The notes under the pieces were generated by a model. It worked only from the letters and a program-made list of their open reading frames with translations, ran no database searches and was not told where the DNA came from. A stretch of DNA of 6,902 nucleotides from Oscillospiraceae bacterium (GTDB taxonomy: Bacteria > Bacillota > Clostridia > WRCU01): contig WRCU01000083.1 in the NCBI GenBank assembly GCA_009783805.1, positions 1 through 6,902 on the forward strand, in the 5' to 3' direction. The stretch's first letter is position 1. Every line of letters begins with the position of its first letter. Below, piece by piece: positions 1 through 6,512 of the stretch. Both the position numbers and the translations under genes were made by a program.

Positions 1-835
1 GCACGCTGAACGTATGGTTGTTGAAACGATTGACCGTAGTGTCGGCAAAGCGCTTTTGCAATTCCTTAAAATTATCAGGGTCGGTCTTGCTATATTCCTC
101 GTCCGTGGGGTTGATCAATAGCCTATTGATTTGTTCGATGCCTTTGTCCCATACCCGCTCTTCGGCGTTGTTTTCCATTACGAGCCTAATGCGTTCCAAT
201 CCGTCCCTGAGGGTATGGCGTGGGTCGGCCCTGTCGCCGATAAAGTACAGCGCCTTGAAACCGTCATATGGCATGTTCTCTATAATTAACTCGCGCCGAT
301 TCTCGCCTTGATCGACGGCATAGTATGACCGGATGGCCTCGCCGCCGTCGTAGCCGGTGACGGCGATGAACCCCCCGCCGTCCGCCTTGGATTCGGCGAT
401 GACGGGCTTGCCCGCGTCTATGGAAGCCATGGCCTCGCCGACGAATGAGCTGGGGTCGGTCACCTTCCGGTAGCCGTAGCCGGTGAACCCGAAAAGGAAG
501 TCCGTCGTGTAGTCCACGGCGCACTTGCCTGACCAGTCCGCCGAGTCGCCTATCATCCCCGCCATCCTCGTCAGGGTGCCGTCATAGCGCAGGCGCACGG
601 CGCTCCGTCCGCACATGGTGTCGAACAGGCAAAAATACACCGAAACCGGTTCAGGGTCGCCGCAGCCGCCGCAGCCGAAGCACACCCTCGCATTTTCGCC
701 CTTCGGGTCGCAGTGGCGCGGAACGTCGCTCCCCAGCCCTTCGAGGAAGGCGTGCACCCCCGCCAGGCAATTGGGAAAGCTCTCGCGCGTCCACAGGTTA
801 GAAAATTGTATGTTGAAGTCCAGTTGCTTTTTCAT
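1..835 (-). CDS. C39/BtrH-N-like papain-fold protein with Cys-rich insert, C-terminus outside window
   Basis: An open frame of 278 codons runs from ATG at 835 off the left edge, so the C-terminus is missing. The start follows AAAGGGG (847-853) at 11 nt. No precise function is known to me. The protein looks like the C39-peptidase/butirosin-BtrH N-terminal type fold seen in many Clostridia hypotheticals: an early FPNC (Cys23) at a helix start, FGFTGYGY (115-122), a helix ending IDAGKPVIA (139-147), a strand plus GYD (161-163), and ALYFIGD (195-201) followed by a helix. It aligns block by block with the 2338-3396 product. It differs in having a Cys cluster (Cys42, Cys52, Cys55, Cys58; CxxCxxC), which could bind a metal, and in having Gly-Gly-Phe where the family usually has the catalytic His before the GYD strand. 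It may therefore be a non-catalytic binding protein. No signal peptide or membrane segment is seen, so it is probably cytoplasmic. It is divergent from the 955-2355 gene. The CDS is firm; the family is moderately sure. Confidence 0.85.
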   Translation of the reverse strand, partial: MKKQLDFNIQFSNLWTRESFPNCLAGVHAFLEGLGSDVPRHCDPKGENARVCFGCGGCGDPEPVSVYFCLFDTMCGRSAVRLRYDGTLTRMAGMIGDSADWSGKCAVDYTTDFLFGFTGYGYRKVTDPSSFVGEAMASIDAGKPVIAESKADGGGFIAVTGYDGGEAIRSYYAVDQGENRRELIIENMPYDGFKALYFIGDRADPRHTLRDGLERIRLVMENNAEERVWDKGIEQINRLLINPTDEEYSKTDPDNFKELQKRFADTTVNRFNNHTFSV

Positions 836-846
836 GCTTCGGATTA

Positions 847-853
847 CCCCTTT
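847..853 (-). promoter_or_regulatory. Ribosome binding site for the 835 start
   Basis: AAAGGGG lies 11 nt before the ATG at 835, slightly long but usable. The same heptamer precedes the paralogue starting at 3396. It favours 835 over the in-frame ATG at 925, which has no G-rich site in front of it. Confidence 0.55.
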
Positions 854-940
854 ATTACTTTCGCCGAACTCCTTAGCCCATATGATATCATTCTTCGTGA
901 TCGATATCCGTGGGGCGTGCGGCATTAGGCAAAGCCCGCG

Positions 941-948
941 AAGGGAGG
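941..948 (+). promoter_or_regulatory. Ribosome binding site deciding the 955 start
   Basis: AAGGGAGG ends 6 nt before ATG at 955, an almost ideal Shine-Dalgarno. It sits inside the longer frame that could begin at GTG 910, which shows that 955 is the true start and removes 15 spurious residues. Confidence 0.85.
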
Positions 949-954
949 CCTGTC

Positions 955-2355
955 ATGGCCGGTTGGGATCCCATAAGGAAACTGGTGGCCGAGGAGATCG
1001 CACAAAGCGCCGGAGAGGGCTGCGACGTAACGGGGTTCGCCGGGAGGCTGGCGGCCGCGCAGACCGACGTTGAGGTCATGGGCGTCTACGAGGGCCTGAA
1101 AAAGCTGAGGCCCATGGAAGGGTACCCATACGTAGAGCCGGACGATCTCGACGCGATAATGGCCGAGGCGCCGAAGGGCCGCGCCGGGGTCCTGGCCAGG
1201 ATAAAGGAGGCGTTCGCCGGCAAGGGGGAGGACGAGGTCAGGGAGCGCATCAGGGGGGCGTGGGTCTCGCGGTGCGTCGGCTGCGCCTTGGGCAAGCCGT
1301 TGGAAACCAAGGGGTTCATGTACACGCTTGACGGCTCCATGGGCTGCGACAACGCGTATAAGTGGTTTAAGGGGGCGGACGCGTACCCGGTCGCGGGCTA
1401 CGTCCCCGCCGAGTCGCGGGCCGAGGCGCTCTACGGGCTGAGGGTGAACGATGTCGGGAGCCTAAGGGGCAGGATCGAATGCATGGAGCAGGACGACGAC
1501 GTCATGTACACGGTCTACGGCCTCCTGATGATGGAAAGGCACAACGGGTCGTTCGACCGGTGGGACGTGGGCAGGATGTGGCATCGCCTGCTCCCGTACG
1601 GCAATGTATGCGTCTCCGAGACGCAGGCCTACTTGAACTTCGCCAACGTGACGTCGCATACCGAGGAGAGGCCGGCGGACTTCGGGGACAGGGCGGAGTA
1701 CGTGAGGCGGCACCTCAACCCCATGCGCGAGGGCGTCGGGGCGAGGATACGCGCGGACTCCTACGCGTACGCGGCCGCGGGCGACCCGGAGCTCGCGGCG
1801 ACCCTAGCGTACCGGGACGCGACGTTTTCATGCACGCGCAACGGCGTGTACGCGGCCATGATGGCGGCGGCGATGATATCGGCCGCATTCGCGACGGACG
1901 ACCCGAGGGAGGCGGTGGAAGCCGGCCTGGCTTTCGTGCCGGAGCGGTCGCGGCTCTGCGAGGCCGTCAGGCTGGCCGTTTCATACGCGGAGGAGGCCGA
2001 CGGCCAAATGGGCCTGCTCCGCAAGGTATGGGCGGCCTTTAATAGATACCCGTGCGTGCACGCGGTCAATAACACGGCGCTGTGCGCGGCGGCGCTCGTC
2101 TACGGGAGGGGCGACTACGACCTCACGCTTTCCACGGCCGTCCTGGGCGGCTGGGACACGGATTGCAACGGCGCTACCGTCGGGTCGGTCCTGGGTGCGA
2201 TGTTGTCGGAGGGCGGTGTGCCCGTGAAATGGAAGGCGCCGCTCAATGACACGCTCTACGCGGGGCTTATAGGGTTCCACCCCATATCGATCAGGGAGTG
2301 CGCCGACAGGGGATTCGGGACGTGGAGGAGGCTGCGCTCAGGCAGGGCAAGCTGA
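955..2355 (+). CDS. ADP-ribosylglycohydrolase family (DraG/ARH-like) protein
   Basis: This is a 466-residue protein. The family cleaves ADP-ribose-protein or related N-/O-glycosidic bonds in the cytoplasm using two Mg ions held by acidic motifs. The domain starts at RIRGAWVSRCVGCALGKPLE (98-117), equivalent to the family's opening GxxxGDALGxP stretch. The first metal motif is QDDDVMYT (179-186, Asp180-182). An Ala-rich helical core (298-314) follows, then VNNTAL (371-376), and the second metal motif GGWDTDCNGATVGS (398-411, Asp401 and Asp403). About 95 residues precede the domain and have no motif I recognise. The GWDTDCNGAT form, in which Cys replaces the usual Thr after DTD, marks a subfamily often met near sugar-catabolism genes (recalled, not searched), so the substrate may not be ADP-ribosyl-arginine. 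It is the only plus-strand gene, is high in GC with many AGG arginine codons, and overlaps the convergent gene's 3' end by 18 bp. Confidence 0.92.
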   Translation: MAGWDPIRKLVAEEIAQSAGEGCDVTGFAGRLAAAQTDVEVMGVYEGLKKLRPMEGYPYVEPDDLDAIMAEAPKGRAGVLARIKEAFAGKGEDEVRERIRGAWVSRCVGCALGKPLETKGFMYTLDGSMGCDNAYKWFKGADAYPVAGYVPAESRAEALYGLRVNDVGSLRGRIECMEQDDDVMYTVYGLLMMERHNGSFDRWDVGRMWHRLLPYGNVCVSETQAYLNFANVTSHTEERPADFGDRAEYVRRHLNPMREGVGARIRADSYAYAAAGDPELAATLAYRDATFSCTRNGVYAAMMAAAMISAAFATDDPREAVEAGLAFVPERSRLCEAVRLAVSYAEEADGQMGLLRKVWAAFNRYPCVHAVNNTALCAAALVYGRGDYDLTLSTAVLGGWDTDCNGATVGSVLGAMLSEGGVPVKWKAPLNDTLYAGLIGFHPISIRECADRGFGTWRRLRSGRAS

Positions 2356-2357
2356 GC
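2336..2357. repeat. Inverted repeat containing both convergent stop codons
   Basis: GCTCAG (2336-2341) and CTGAGC (2352-2357) are perfect 6-bp complements around a 10-nt loop. The right arm carries the plus gene's TGA (2353-2355) and the left arm carries the minus gene's TGA (2340-2338). It could be a weak bidirectional terminator, but there is no U-tract on either side, so termination is unproven. Confidence 0.4.
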
Positions 2358-3396
2358 CATCCTCCAGCAGTCTCGTTACTTGGTCAAGCCGTCCCGCATA
2401 GTCCCGTAGGGCTCCGGCGATTTTCGCGCGCTTCCCTATATCGCGCATAGTCGCCTTGAATTTACCCTCATCCATCGCGCCGCTCTGAGACATACCGCCG
2501 CCGAGCTCCTCTAATTGCATCCACAACAGACTTCTTCCGCCTGTTGGTGATTCTGCGGGTAATAACTTTTGGATTTTTTCACCCAACGGAATCAAGTACG
2601 AATACTTTTGATCCATGTCGGCAAGCTTCTTGAATATGTAGGTCGGCTCCCCGCCGCTTGTGGCTAGGTTACATACATAAACGCCGTAGTTATCCCATAT
2701 CGGGATCCCTTCGTCGGCAAATCGCCCGGCATCTATGTCATCGGCCCACGCGCGGAAAGCCGCCGCGCCGAAGTATAGGCCGTCACGCTCCGGCAAGGTC
2801 AGCCAATGCGTCATCTTTTGCATTGCTTCTATGTAAAGCTCCTCCAGCGTGACTTCACGCCGCTTTTCGCCTATGAATATCAAGTCCATTTTATTTTCGC
2901 CTGTTATAAGGCAATCCACCGTTTCAGAACCGCCGACCAGCAGCTTAACGAGCTGTCCTCCGCGGTCATATCCGACGATCAGGCAATGGGTACCCACATC
3001 GGAGTTCCAATCGCGAATGTCGCGTATATTCGTTTTGACGAGTACGGGAATGCCGCTGTCAATCATCGCTACGATTTTACGTATGTATTTGTCGCTTTCG
3101 GCGTTGAGCTGTGCGGCTGTGACGTAACCATGGCCATAGCCTAGCGTATCGAAGACATATCCTATGTGCTCTGGCCCCGCCAGGTATCCTGATACGCAAT
3201 ATTCGCAATAGGTAGTCAGATTGCGGTTATATACCTGAGCGACGGTATCCCCGGTGACCGCGGCGATGTCCCAAAAATCGGGCTTATCGCCGTGCCCTAC
3301 GCATTCCAGGATGAATTTCATGCAATCCGGCAACCCGTAGTTGTGGCCTTTCATCCCATCGCACAATGCGCGGTCGTTGGCAATCCTCTTCATCAT
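2338..3396 (-). CDS. C39/BtrH-N-like papain-fold protein, conserved hypothetical
   Basis: This 352-residue protein starts at ATG 3396 (a second ATG, 3393, directly follows), preceded by AAAGGGG. I recognise the general type but no experimentally known function. An N-terminal half of about 180 residues fits the C39-peptidase/BtrH N-terminal fold: GLPDC (Cys25) at a helix start, a segment with GDTVAQVYN (49-57), LGYGHGYV (85-92), IDSGIPVLVKT (112-122), GTHCLIVGYD (135-144) with His137, and DLIFIGEK (171-178). Cys25 and His137 are the expected catalytic-type pair, so a cysteine peptidase, amidase or acyltransferase is possible. The C-terminal half (about 180-352) is predicted helical, contains LTLPERDGLYFGAAAFRAW (199-217) and is not otherwise recognised. 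It lies 17 nt downstream of lacZ on the same strand, so it is probably cotranscribed with lacZ and GNAT. No signal peptide is seen. It is a distant paralogue of the 835-1 gene. Confidence 0.9.
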   Translation of the reverse strand: MMKRIANDRALCDGMKGHNYGLPDCMKFILECVGHGDKPDFWDIAAVTGDTVAQVYNRNLTTYCEYCVSGYLAGPEHIGYVFDTLGYGHGYVTAAQLNAESDKYIRKIVAMIDSGIPVLVKTNIRDIRDWNSDVGTHCLIVGYDRGGQLVKLLVGGSETVDCLITGENKMDLIFIGEKRREVTLEELYIEAMQKMTHWLTLPERDGLYFGAAAFRAWADDIDAGRFADEGIPIWDNYGVYVCNLATSGGEPTYIFKKLADMDQKYSYLIPLGEKIQKLLPAESPTGGRSLLWMQLEELGGGMSQSGAMDEGKFKATMRDIGKRAKIAGALRDYAGRLDQVTRLLEDGSACPA

Positions 3397-3401
3397 CGCA
3401 T

Positions 3402-3408
3402 CCCCTTT
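3402..3408 (-). promoter_or_regulatory. Ribosome binding site for the 3396 start
   Basis: AAAGGGG lies in the 17-nt gap between the lacZ stop (TAG, 3416-3414) and ATG 3396, with spacing of 5 nt to the first ATG and 8 nt to the second (3393). The second ATG is therefore an equally good or better start. The gap has no room for a promoter or terminator, which supports cotranscription with lacZ. Confidence 0.75.
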
Positions 3409-3413
3409 TACGC

Positions 3414-5822
3414 CTATTGCGCCGTCAGCTTAAATGAGTAGGTATATACCCTGTTCGCATGGAGCACGTATTCCGGATGGGCGACCGCCTTGTCGCCCCA
3501 GCAGACGTCCCCGCCGATGCCCGTCTGCCGATAGTTTATCCGCAGCGCGGTATGCCGGGGTTCATGAAGCTTGTGCGGATGGATCTCAGAGCAGATCTCC
3601 TCGGGGGTGTACGGCAGCGCGGAAACCTCCAATACCGGCGCGCCGTCTATCCGAAGCGACCCTTTGGCCGACGATAGGGCGGCGTAGCGGACGCCCGTCC
3701 TATTCCCGCATTCCTGGTTGCGGGGGAACCCGACGAATTGGTCCGCCACAAACCCTTCATATAGGCCTAGCCTGCCACCCTGATCACGGTCCCAGTAAGT
3801 GTCATACGGACCCATGCCAAACCATTTTAGCCGGTCGAAGCCCTTGTCCAGGGTAGCCATCATGCCCACCGCGGGCAGCTCGGAAAGCCCCTCCCCAGGC
3901 GACAGGCACATGGTTACCCGCATCTCGCCGCCAGAGCCGAAGGCATAGTCAACCGCGCATTCGCTGAAAGGGTTGGTCGGGATCATGTACTTTGCTTGGA
4001 CCATTAAGGCATTGCCTGCGCGATGCCATGAAAGGCTCAATAACCTGCGATCCTTGCCCGCGCTGCGCCATAGGCCGCAGCGACGCTCGTATTGCGAGCG
4101 CCGGTCATTGTCGTTGGGCGCACGCCAAAAATAGGGCTCCAGAGGCGTCTTAAGGTAGTTCGCGTCCTTCCCATATCCCGTAAGGCCGCCGCTGGCCTTG
4201 CAAAAGACGGCCTCGATGCCATCAACGCTGACCGTAAGGCTGCCGTCATCCTCGCTGACTTTTATCTCGTCTCCGCTAACCTTGCGATTAGGGATTTCCA
4301 ATTTATATATAGGCAGCCTGAACTGGTCGAACGCTACCTCGAAGCCTTCCTCCGACCAGGGCAAATCCTTTGCCAAGACGGCGCTGAGCGTCACCCAATA
4401 TTCGGCCCCAGCCATGCAGGATTCCGGGGCCTTATATGGGATACGCACGGATTCGGACTGCCCCGGCCCGGCCGTAAGCGGCAGGATGCCTGACGCAACG
4501 GCTACGCCGTTACCCTCGACCGTCCAAGCCAAACGGTAGTTGCCGCCAAGCCCTATAAAAAGATAGCGGTTATGGACGGTAAACTCGCATTTGGCGATAT
4601 CCGCGCATGAAAAACGGATATTTTGGTAGCAGCGCTTGACCTCATGGTATTGCGGCTTCGGTACGCCGCTTGCCAGCAGCATCCCATTGCAGCCGTCATT
4701 CGAGTCGTTGGGATGGTCCCCGAAATCACCGCCGATGGCGTAAAAATCCTTTCCCTCCCGTGTCTTCCACAATAGTGCCTTGTCCTTCCAATCCCATATG
4801 AAGCCGCCTTGGATATGCCCTATCCTGTCAAAGAGTTCGCAGTATTTTTTCAAGTTCCCCACGGAATTGCCCGTGCCATGGCTATGCTCGCATAGGATGA
4901 TGGGCTTTCCGTGATTGCCCATGGCAAAGACCTCCAGCGCCTGCGGGGAGGTGTACATCTGGCTTTCCATGTCACTGGCGGCGTTGGACGGCCTATGGTG
5001 GTACACGCCCTCATAGTGGACCGGACGGGTAGGGTCGGTATCTCGGATGAAATCGTGCATCTTAATGAAGTTATCGCCGCCCCAGGACTCATTGCCTAGG
5101 GACCAGATGATGATCGATGGATGGTTTTTATCGCGCCCGACCATCGTCCTTGCCCTGTCGACAGCCGCCTCGCGCCACCATGGCTTGCCGCCGGGGACGT
5201 TGTCCCATTCCTCCGCGACCTGCCCATACCGCCATGTGCCGTGGGTCTCGACGTTCGCCTCGTCCATCACGTAGATGCCGTAGGCGTCGCAAAGGTCATA
5301 CCATTCCTGGGCGTTGGGGTAGTGCGACGTGCGTACGGCGTTTATGTTGCAACGCTTCATCAGCATTATATCCCCGCGCATGTCGGCCTCATCTATGGCC
5401 CTGCCTTTGGCGGCGTCCCACTCATGCCGGTTTATGCCCTTAAATAGTATCCGCCTTCCGTTAATGAGCATGGTATTGCCTTTTATCTCAAATCGCCTGA
5501 ACCCTACCCTGCTCCGGAGTATCTCCAGGGTCTCATTGCCCGCATTCGAAAGCCTTAGGACAAGGGTATACAGATTCGGCTCCTCAGCGCTCCACTTAAG
5601 TGGGTCCTCCACGTAAAGCGTAAGGCCGCATTCGCTGTCTGAGGCGCCTTGGCGTCGGGACTCGCTGCCTATGACCCTGCCTTCGTTGTCGTGGAGCTCC
5701 GCTGATAGGATGATCTCCGCGTCTTCCCCATAATAATTTTCCATCATGGTCCGGACATGAAGGAAGGAATGGCGGTAATCCGCGTCCAATTCGGTTATTG
5801 CGGTGAAATCCCTGATATGCAT
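3414..5822 (-). CDS. lacZ: Beta-galactosidase (GH2) C-terminal part with the catalytic domain
   Basis: 802 residues from the first ATG after the TAA; the frame itself is open from 5840. It holds the GH2 immunoglobulin-like domain (about 1-105), the TIM barrel (about 106-400), a linking beta domain, and the C-terminal Bgal_small_N domain (about 525-800). Landmarks are NRHE (131-134), SHYPN (166-170), DEANVETHG (187-195), acid/base Glu245 in WSLGNES, nucleophile Glu312 in CEHSHGTGNS (311-320), GGDFGD (364-369) and GIGGDVCW (768-775), whose Trp matches E. coli Trp999. Add 229 for positions in the full protein. The nucleophile motif differs from the usual CEYAHAMGNS at Tyr to His and Met to Thr. 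Alone, this part lacks the first sugar-binding domain (including Asp203 and Asn108 of the N-terminal part), so activity alone is doubtful. ATG 5822 has no nearby Shine-Dalgarno; at best it is reached by reinitiation, 18 nt after the stop. Confidence 0.85.
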   Translation of the reverse strand: MHIRDFTAITELDADYRHSFLHVRTMMENYYGEDAEIILSAELHDNEGRVIGSESRRQGASDSECGLTLYVEDPLKWSAEEPNLYTLVLRLSNAGNETLEILRSRVGFRRFEIKGNTMLINGRRILFKGINRHEWDAAKGRAIDEADMRGDIMLMKRCNINAVRTSHYPNAQEWYDLCDAYGIYVMDEANVETHGTWRYGQVAEEWDNVPGGKPWWREAAVDRARTMVGRDKNHPSIIIWSLGNESWGGDNFIKMHDFIRDTDPTRPVHYEGVYHHRPSNAASDMESQMYTSPQALEVFAMGNHGKPIILCEHSHGTGNSVGNLKKYCELFDRIGHIQGGFIWDWKDKALLWKTREGKDFYAIGGDFGDHPNDSNDGCNGMLLASGVPKPQYHEVKRCYQNIRFSCADIAKCEFTVHNRYLFIGLGGNYRLAWTVEGNGVAVASGILPLTAGPGQSESVRIPYKAPESCMAGAEYWVTLSAVLAKDLPWSEEGFEVAFDQFRLPIYKLEIPNRKVSGDEIKVSEDDGSLTVSVDGIEAVFCKASGGLTGYGKDANYLKTPLEPYFWRAPNDNDRRSQYERRCGLWRSAGKDRRLLSLSWHRAGNALMVQAKYMIPTNPFSECAVDYAFGSGGEMRVTMCLSPGEGLSELPAVGMMATLDKGFDRLKWFGMGPYDTYWDRDQGGRLGLYEGFVADQFVGFPRNQECGNRTGVRYAALSSAKGSLRIDGAPVLEVSALPYTPEEICSEIHPHKLHEPRHTALRINYRQTGIGGDVCWGDKAVAHPEYVLHANRVYTYSFKLTAQ

Positions 5823-5840
5823 GCCGGGTTTGGAATATAG

Positions 5841-6509
5841 TTAGACGTCCCTGAAAATGCCTGAAAGCCTGAAAAAATCCTGATCCTCCATCCAGCTCCC
5901 GTCGCACCAGCGGAAGACCTCCACCGCCAATACGTTTTCGCCTTTCCGCAGATAAGGGGTTACGTCAAACTCGGCGGGCGTAAATGAGTCCTCGCTGTAA
6001 CCGACCATGTCCCCATTGACCCAAACGTAGAAGGCGGACTCCACCCCCTGGAAGCTCAGATAAACGGGCTTGCCTTCCCAGGCGTCCGGGACGGTGAAGC
6101 CCCTTATATAGCTGCCCACCGGATTATAGTTTTCCGGCGCGAAAGGCGGCGATATAGGGTCGTGCGCCTCCCATGGATACCTGACGTTCGTGTATTGGGG
6201 ATAGTCATGGCCCTGCGTCTGCCAATGGCCGGGGACGGTGATGTCGGCCCAGCCGGTCCGATCGAAATCGGGCCTGATGAATGAGCGGTCCCTGTCGGCC
6301 GGCCTATCCACAAGGCGAAACTTCCATGCGCCGTTTAGGCTCAGATAACTCGATGAGTCCTTCTTGCCGCCCGTTTGGGCCTGCCTTTCATCGTCAAAAG
6401 GCACTACGTCCACATGGGGCTCCATGCGATTCAACATGAATATTTCCGGGTTGTTGTTCCATTCCTCATAGCCGTTCTTAGGCAGGGAATAGACGAACTT
6501 ATCCTTCAT
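5841..6509 (-). CDS. lacZ: Beta-galactosidase (GH2) N-terminal part, truncated by TAA
   Basis: 222 residues from ATG 6509, covering the N-terminal arm and the GH2 sugar-binding (jelly-roll) domain. Family landmarks in order are WNNNPEIFMLNR (17-28), LNGAWKF (58-64), ITVPGHWQTQG (90-100), YTNVRYPW (106-113, Asn108 matching E. coli Asn102), GSYIRGF (132-138), FQGVESAFYVWVNG (153-166), GYSEDSFTPAEFD (170-182) and RWCDGSWMEDQDFFRLSGIF (200-219). Asp203 corresponds to the substrate-binding Asp201 of E. coli LacZ. The piece stops immediately after FRDV, at a domain border. The start is supported by AGGGGGTG (6525-6518) and by alignment to LacZ N-termini. It lies 3 nt after the GNAT stop, so translation is probably coupled. 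Without the barrel it cannot be catalytic. Confidence 0.85.
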   Translation of the reverse strand: MKDKFVYSLPKNGYEEWNNNPEIFMLNRMEPHVDVVPFDDERQAQTGGKKDSSSYLSLNGAWKFRLVDRPADRDRSFIRPDFDRTGWADITVPGHWQTQGHDYPQYTNVRYPWEAHDPISPPFAPENYNPVGSYIRGFTVPDAWEGKPVYLSFQGVESAFYVWVNGDMVGYSEDSFTPAEFDVTPYLRKGENVLAVEVFRWCDGSWMEDQDFFRLSGIFRDV

Positions 6510-6512
6510 GGC

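Larger units (their letters stand above)
836..954. promoter_or_regulatory. Divergent intergenic region, likely promoters for both flanking genes
   Basis: This 119-bp gap between divergent starts is AT-richer than its flanks (about 43% GC over 841-900, counted by eye). It must hold the plus-strand promoter and probably the minus-strand one. TATGAT at 881-886 resembles a plus-strand -10 box, but no good -35 box sits 16-18 nt upstream. The perfect palindrome ATGATATCAT (882-891) and a second GATATC at 903-908 are spaced 19 bp start to start, which could be an operator, though such short palindromes also occur by chance. The region stays open in the minus-strand gene's frame back to an ATG at 925, so part of it could be coding. 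Confidence 0.4.
3414..6509 (-). pseudogene. lacZ: lacZ beta-galactosidase locus interrupted by one in-frame TAA
   Basis: From ATG 6509 to TAG 3414 a single frame of 1031 codons before the final stop encodes a complete GH2 beta-galactosidase, close to the about 1024 residues of E. coli LacZ. The only fault is TAA at 5843-5841 (codon 223). Both flanks align to the family without a gap: SGIFRDV, stop, LYSKPGMHIRDF, where relatives typically read FRDVYLYS. So one base change in a Tyr codon (TAT or TAC to TAA) explains it, with no indel. The rest of the frame shows no decay, so inactivation would be very recent. The alternatives are a sequencing error or translation through or past the stop. The two parts are listed separately below. 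Confidence 0.8.

Noticed and set aside
264..524. 86-residue minus-strand frame of Arg/His-rich sequence
   Set aside because: It is another frame of the same strand as the real C39-like gene running off the left edge.
910..954. Upstream GTG start giving a 481-residue ADP-ribosylglycohydrolase
   Set aside because: The strong AAGGGAGG site at 941-948 would lie inside the coding region and points to ATG 955.
615..1073. 152-residue plus-strand frame
   Set aside because: It runs antisense to the C39-like gene, across the intergenic gap and into the out-of-frame start of the 955 gene; no domain and no ribosome binding site.
1479..2042. 187-residue plus-strand frame rich in Arg and Gly
   Set aside because: It is an out-of-frame shadow of the high-GC 955-2355 gene; composition is low complexity and it has no motif.
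5820..5843. Frameshift in lacZ
   Set aside because: The frame is identical before and after the stop; a single TAA explains the break, and no insertion or deletion is needed.
3414..6509. Natural two-subunit LacL/LacM-type beta-galactosidase
   Set aside because: LacL/LacM divide near the C-terminal Bgal_small_N region, not after the first domain, and the downstream ATG 5822 lacks a ribosome binding site.
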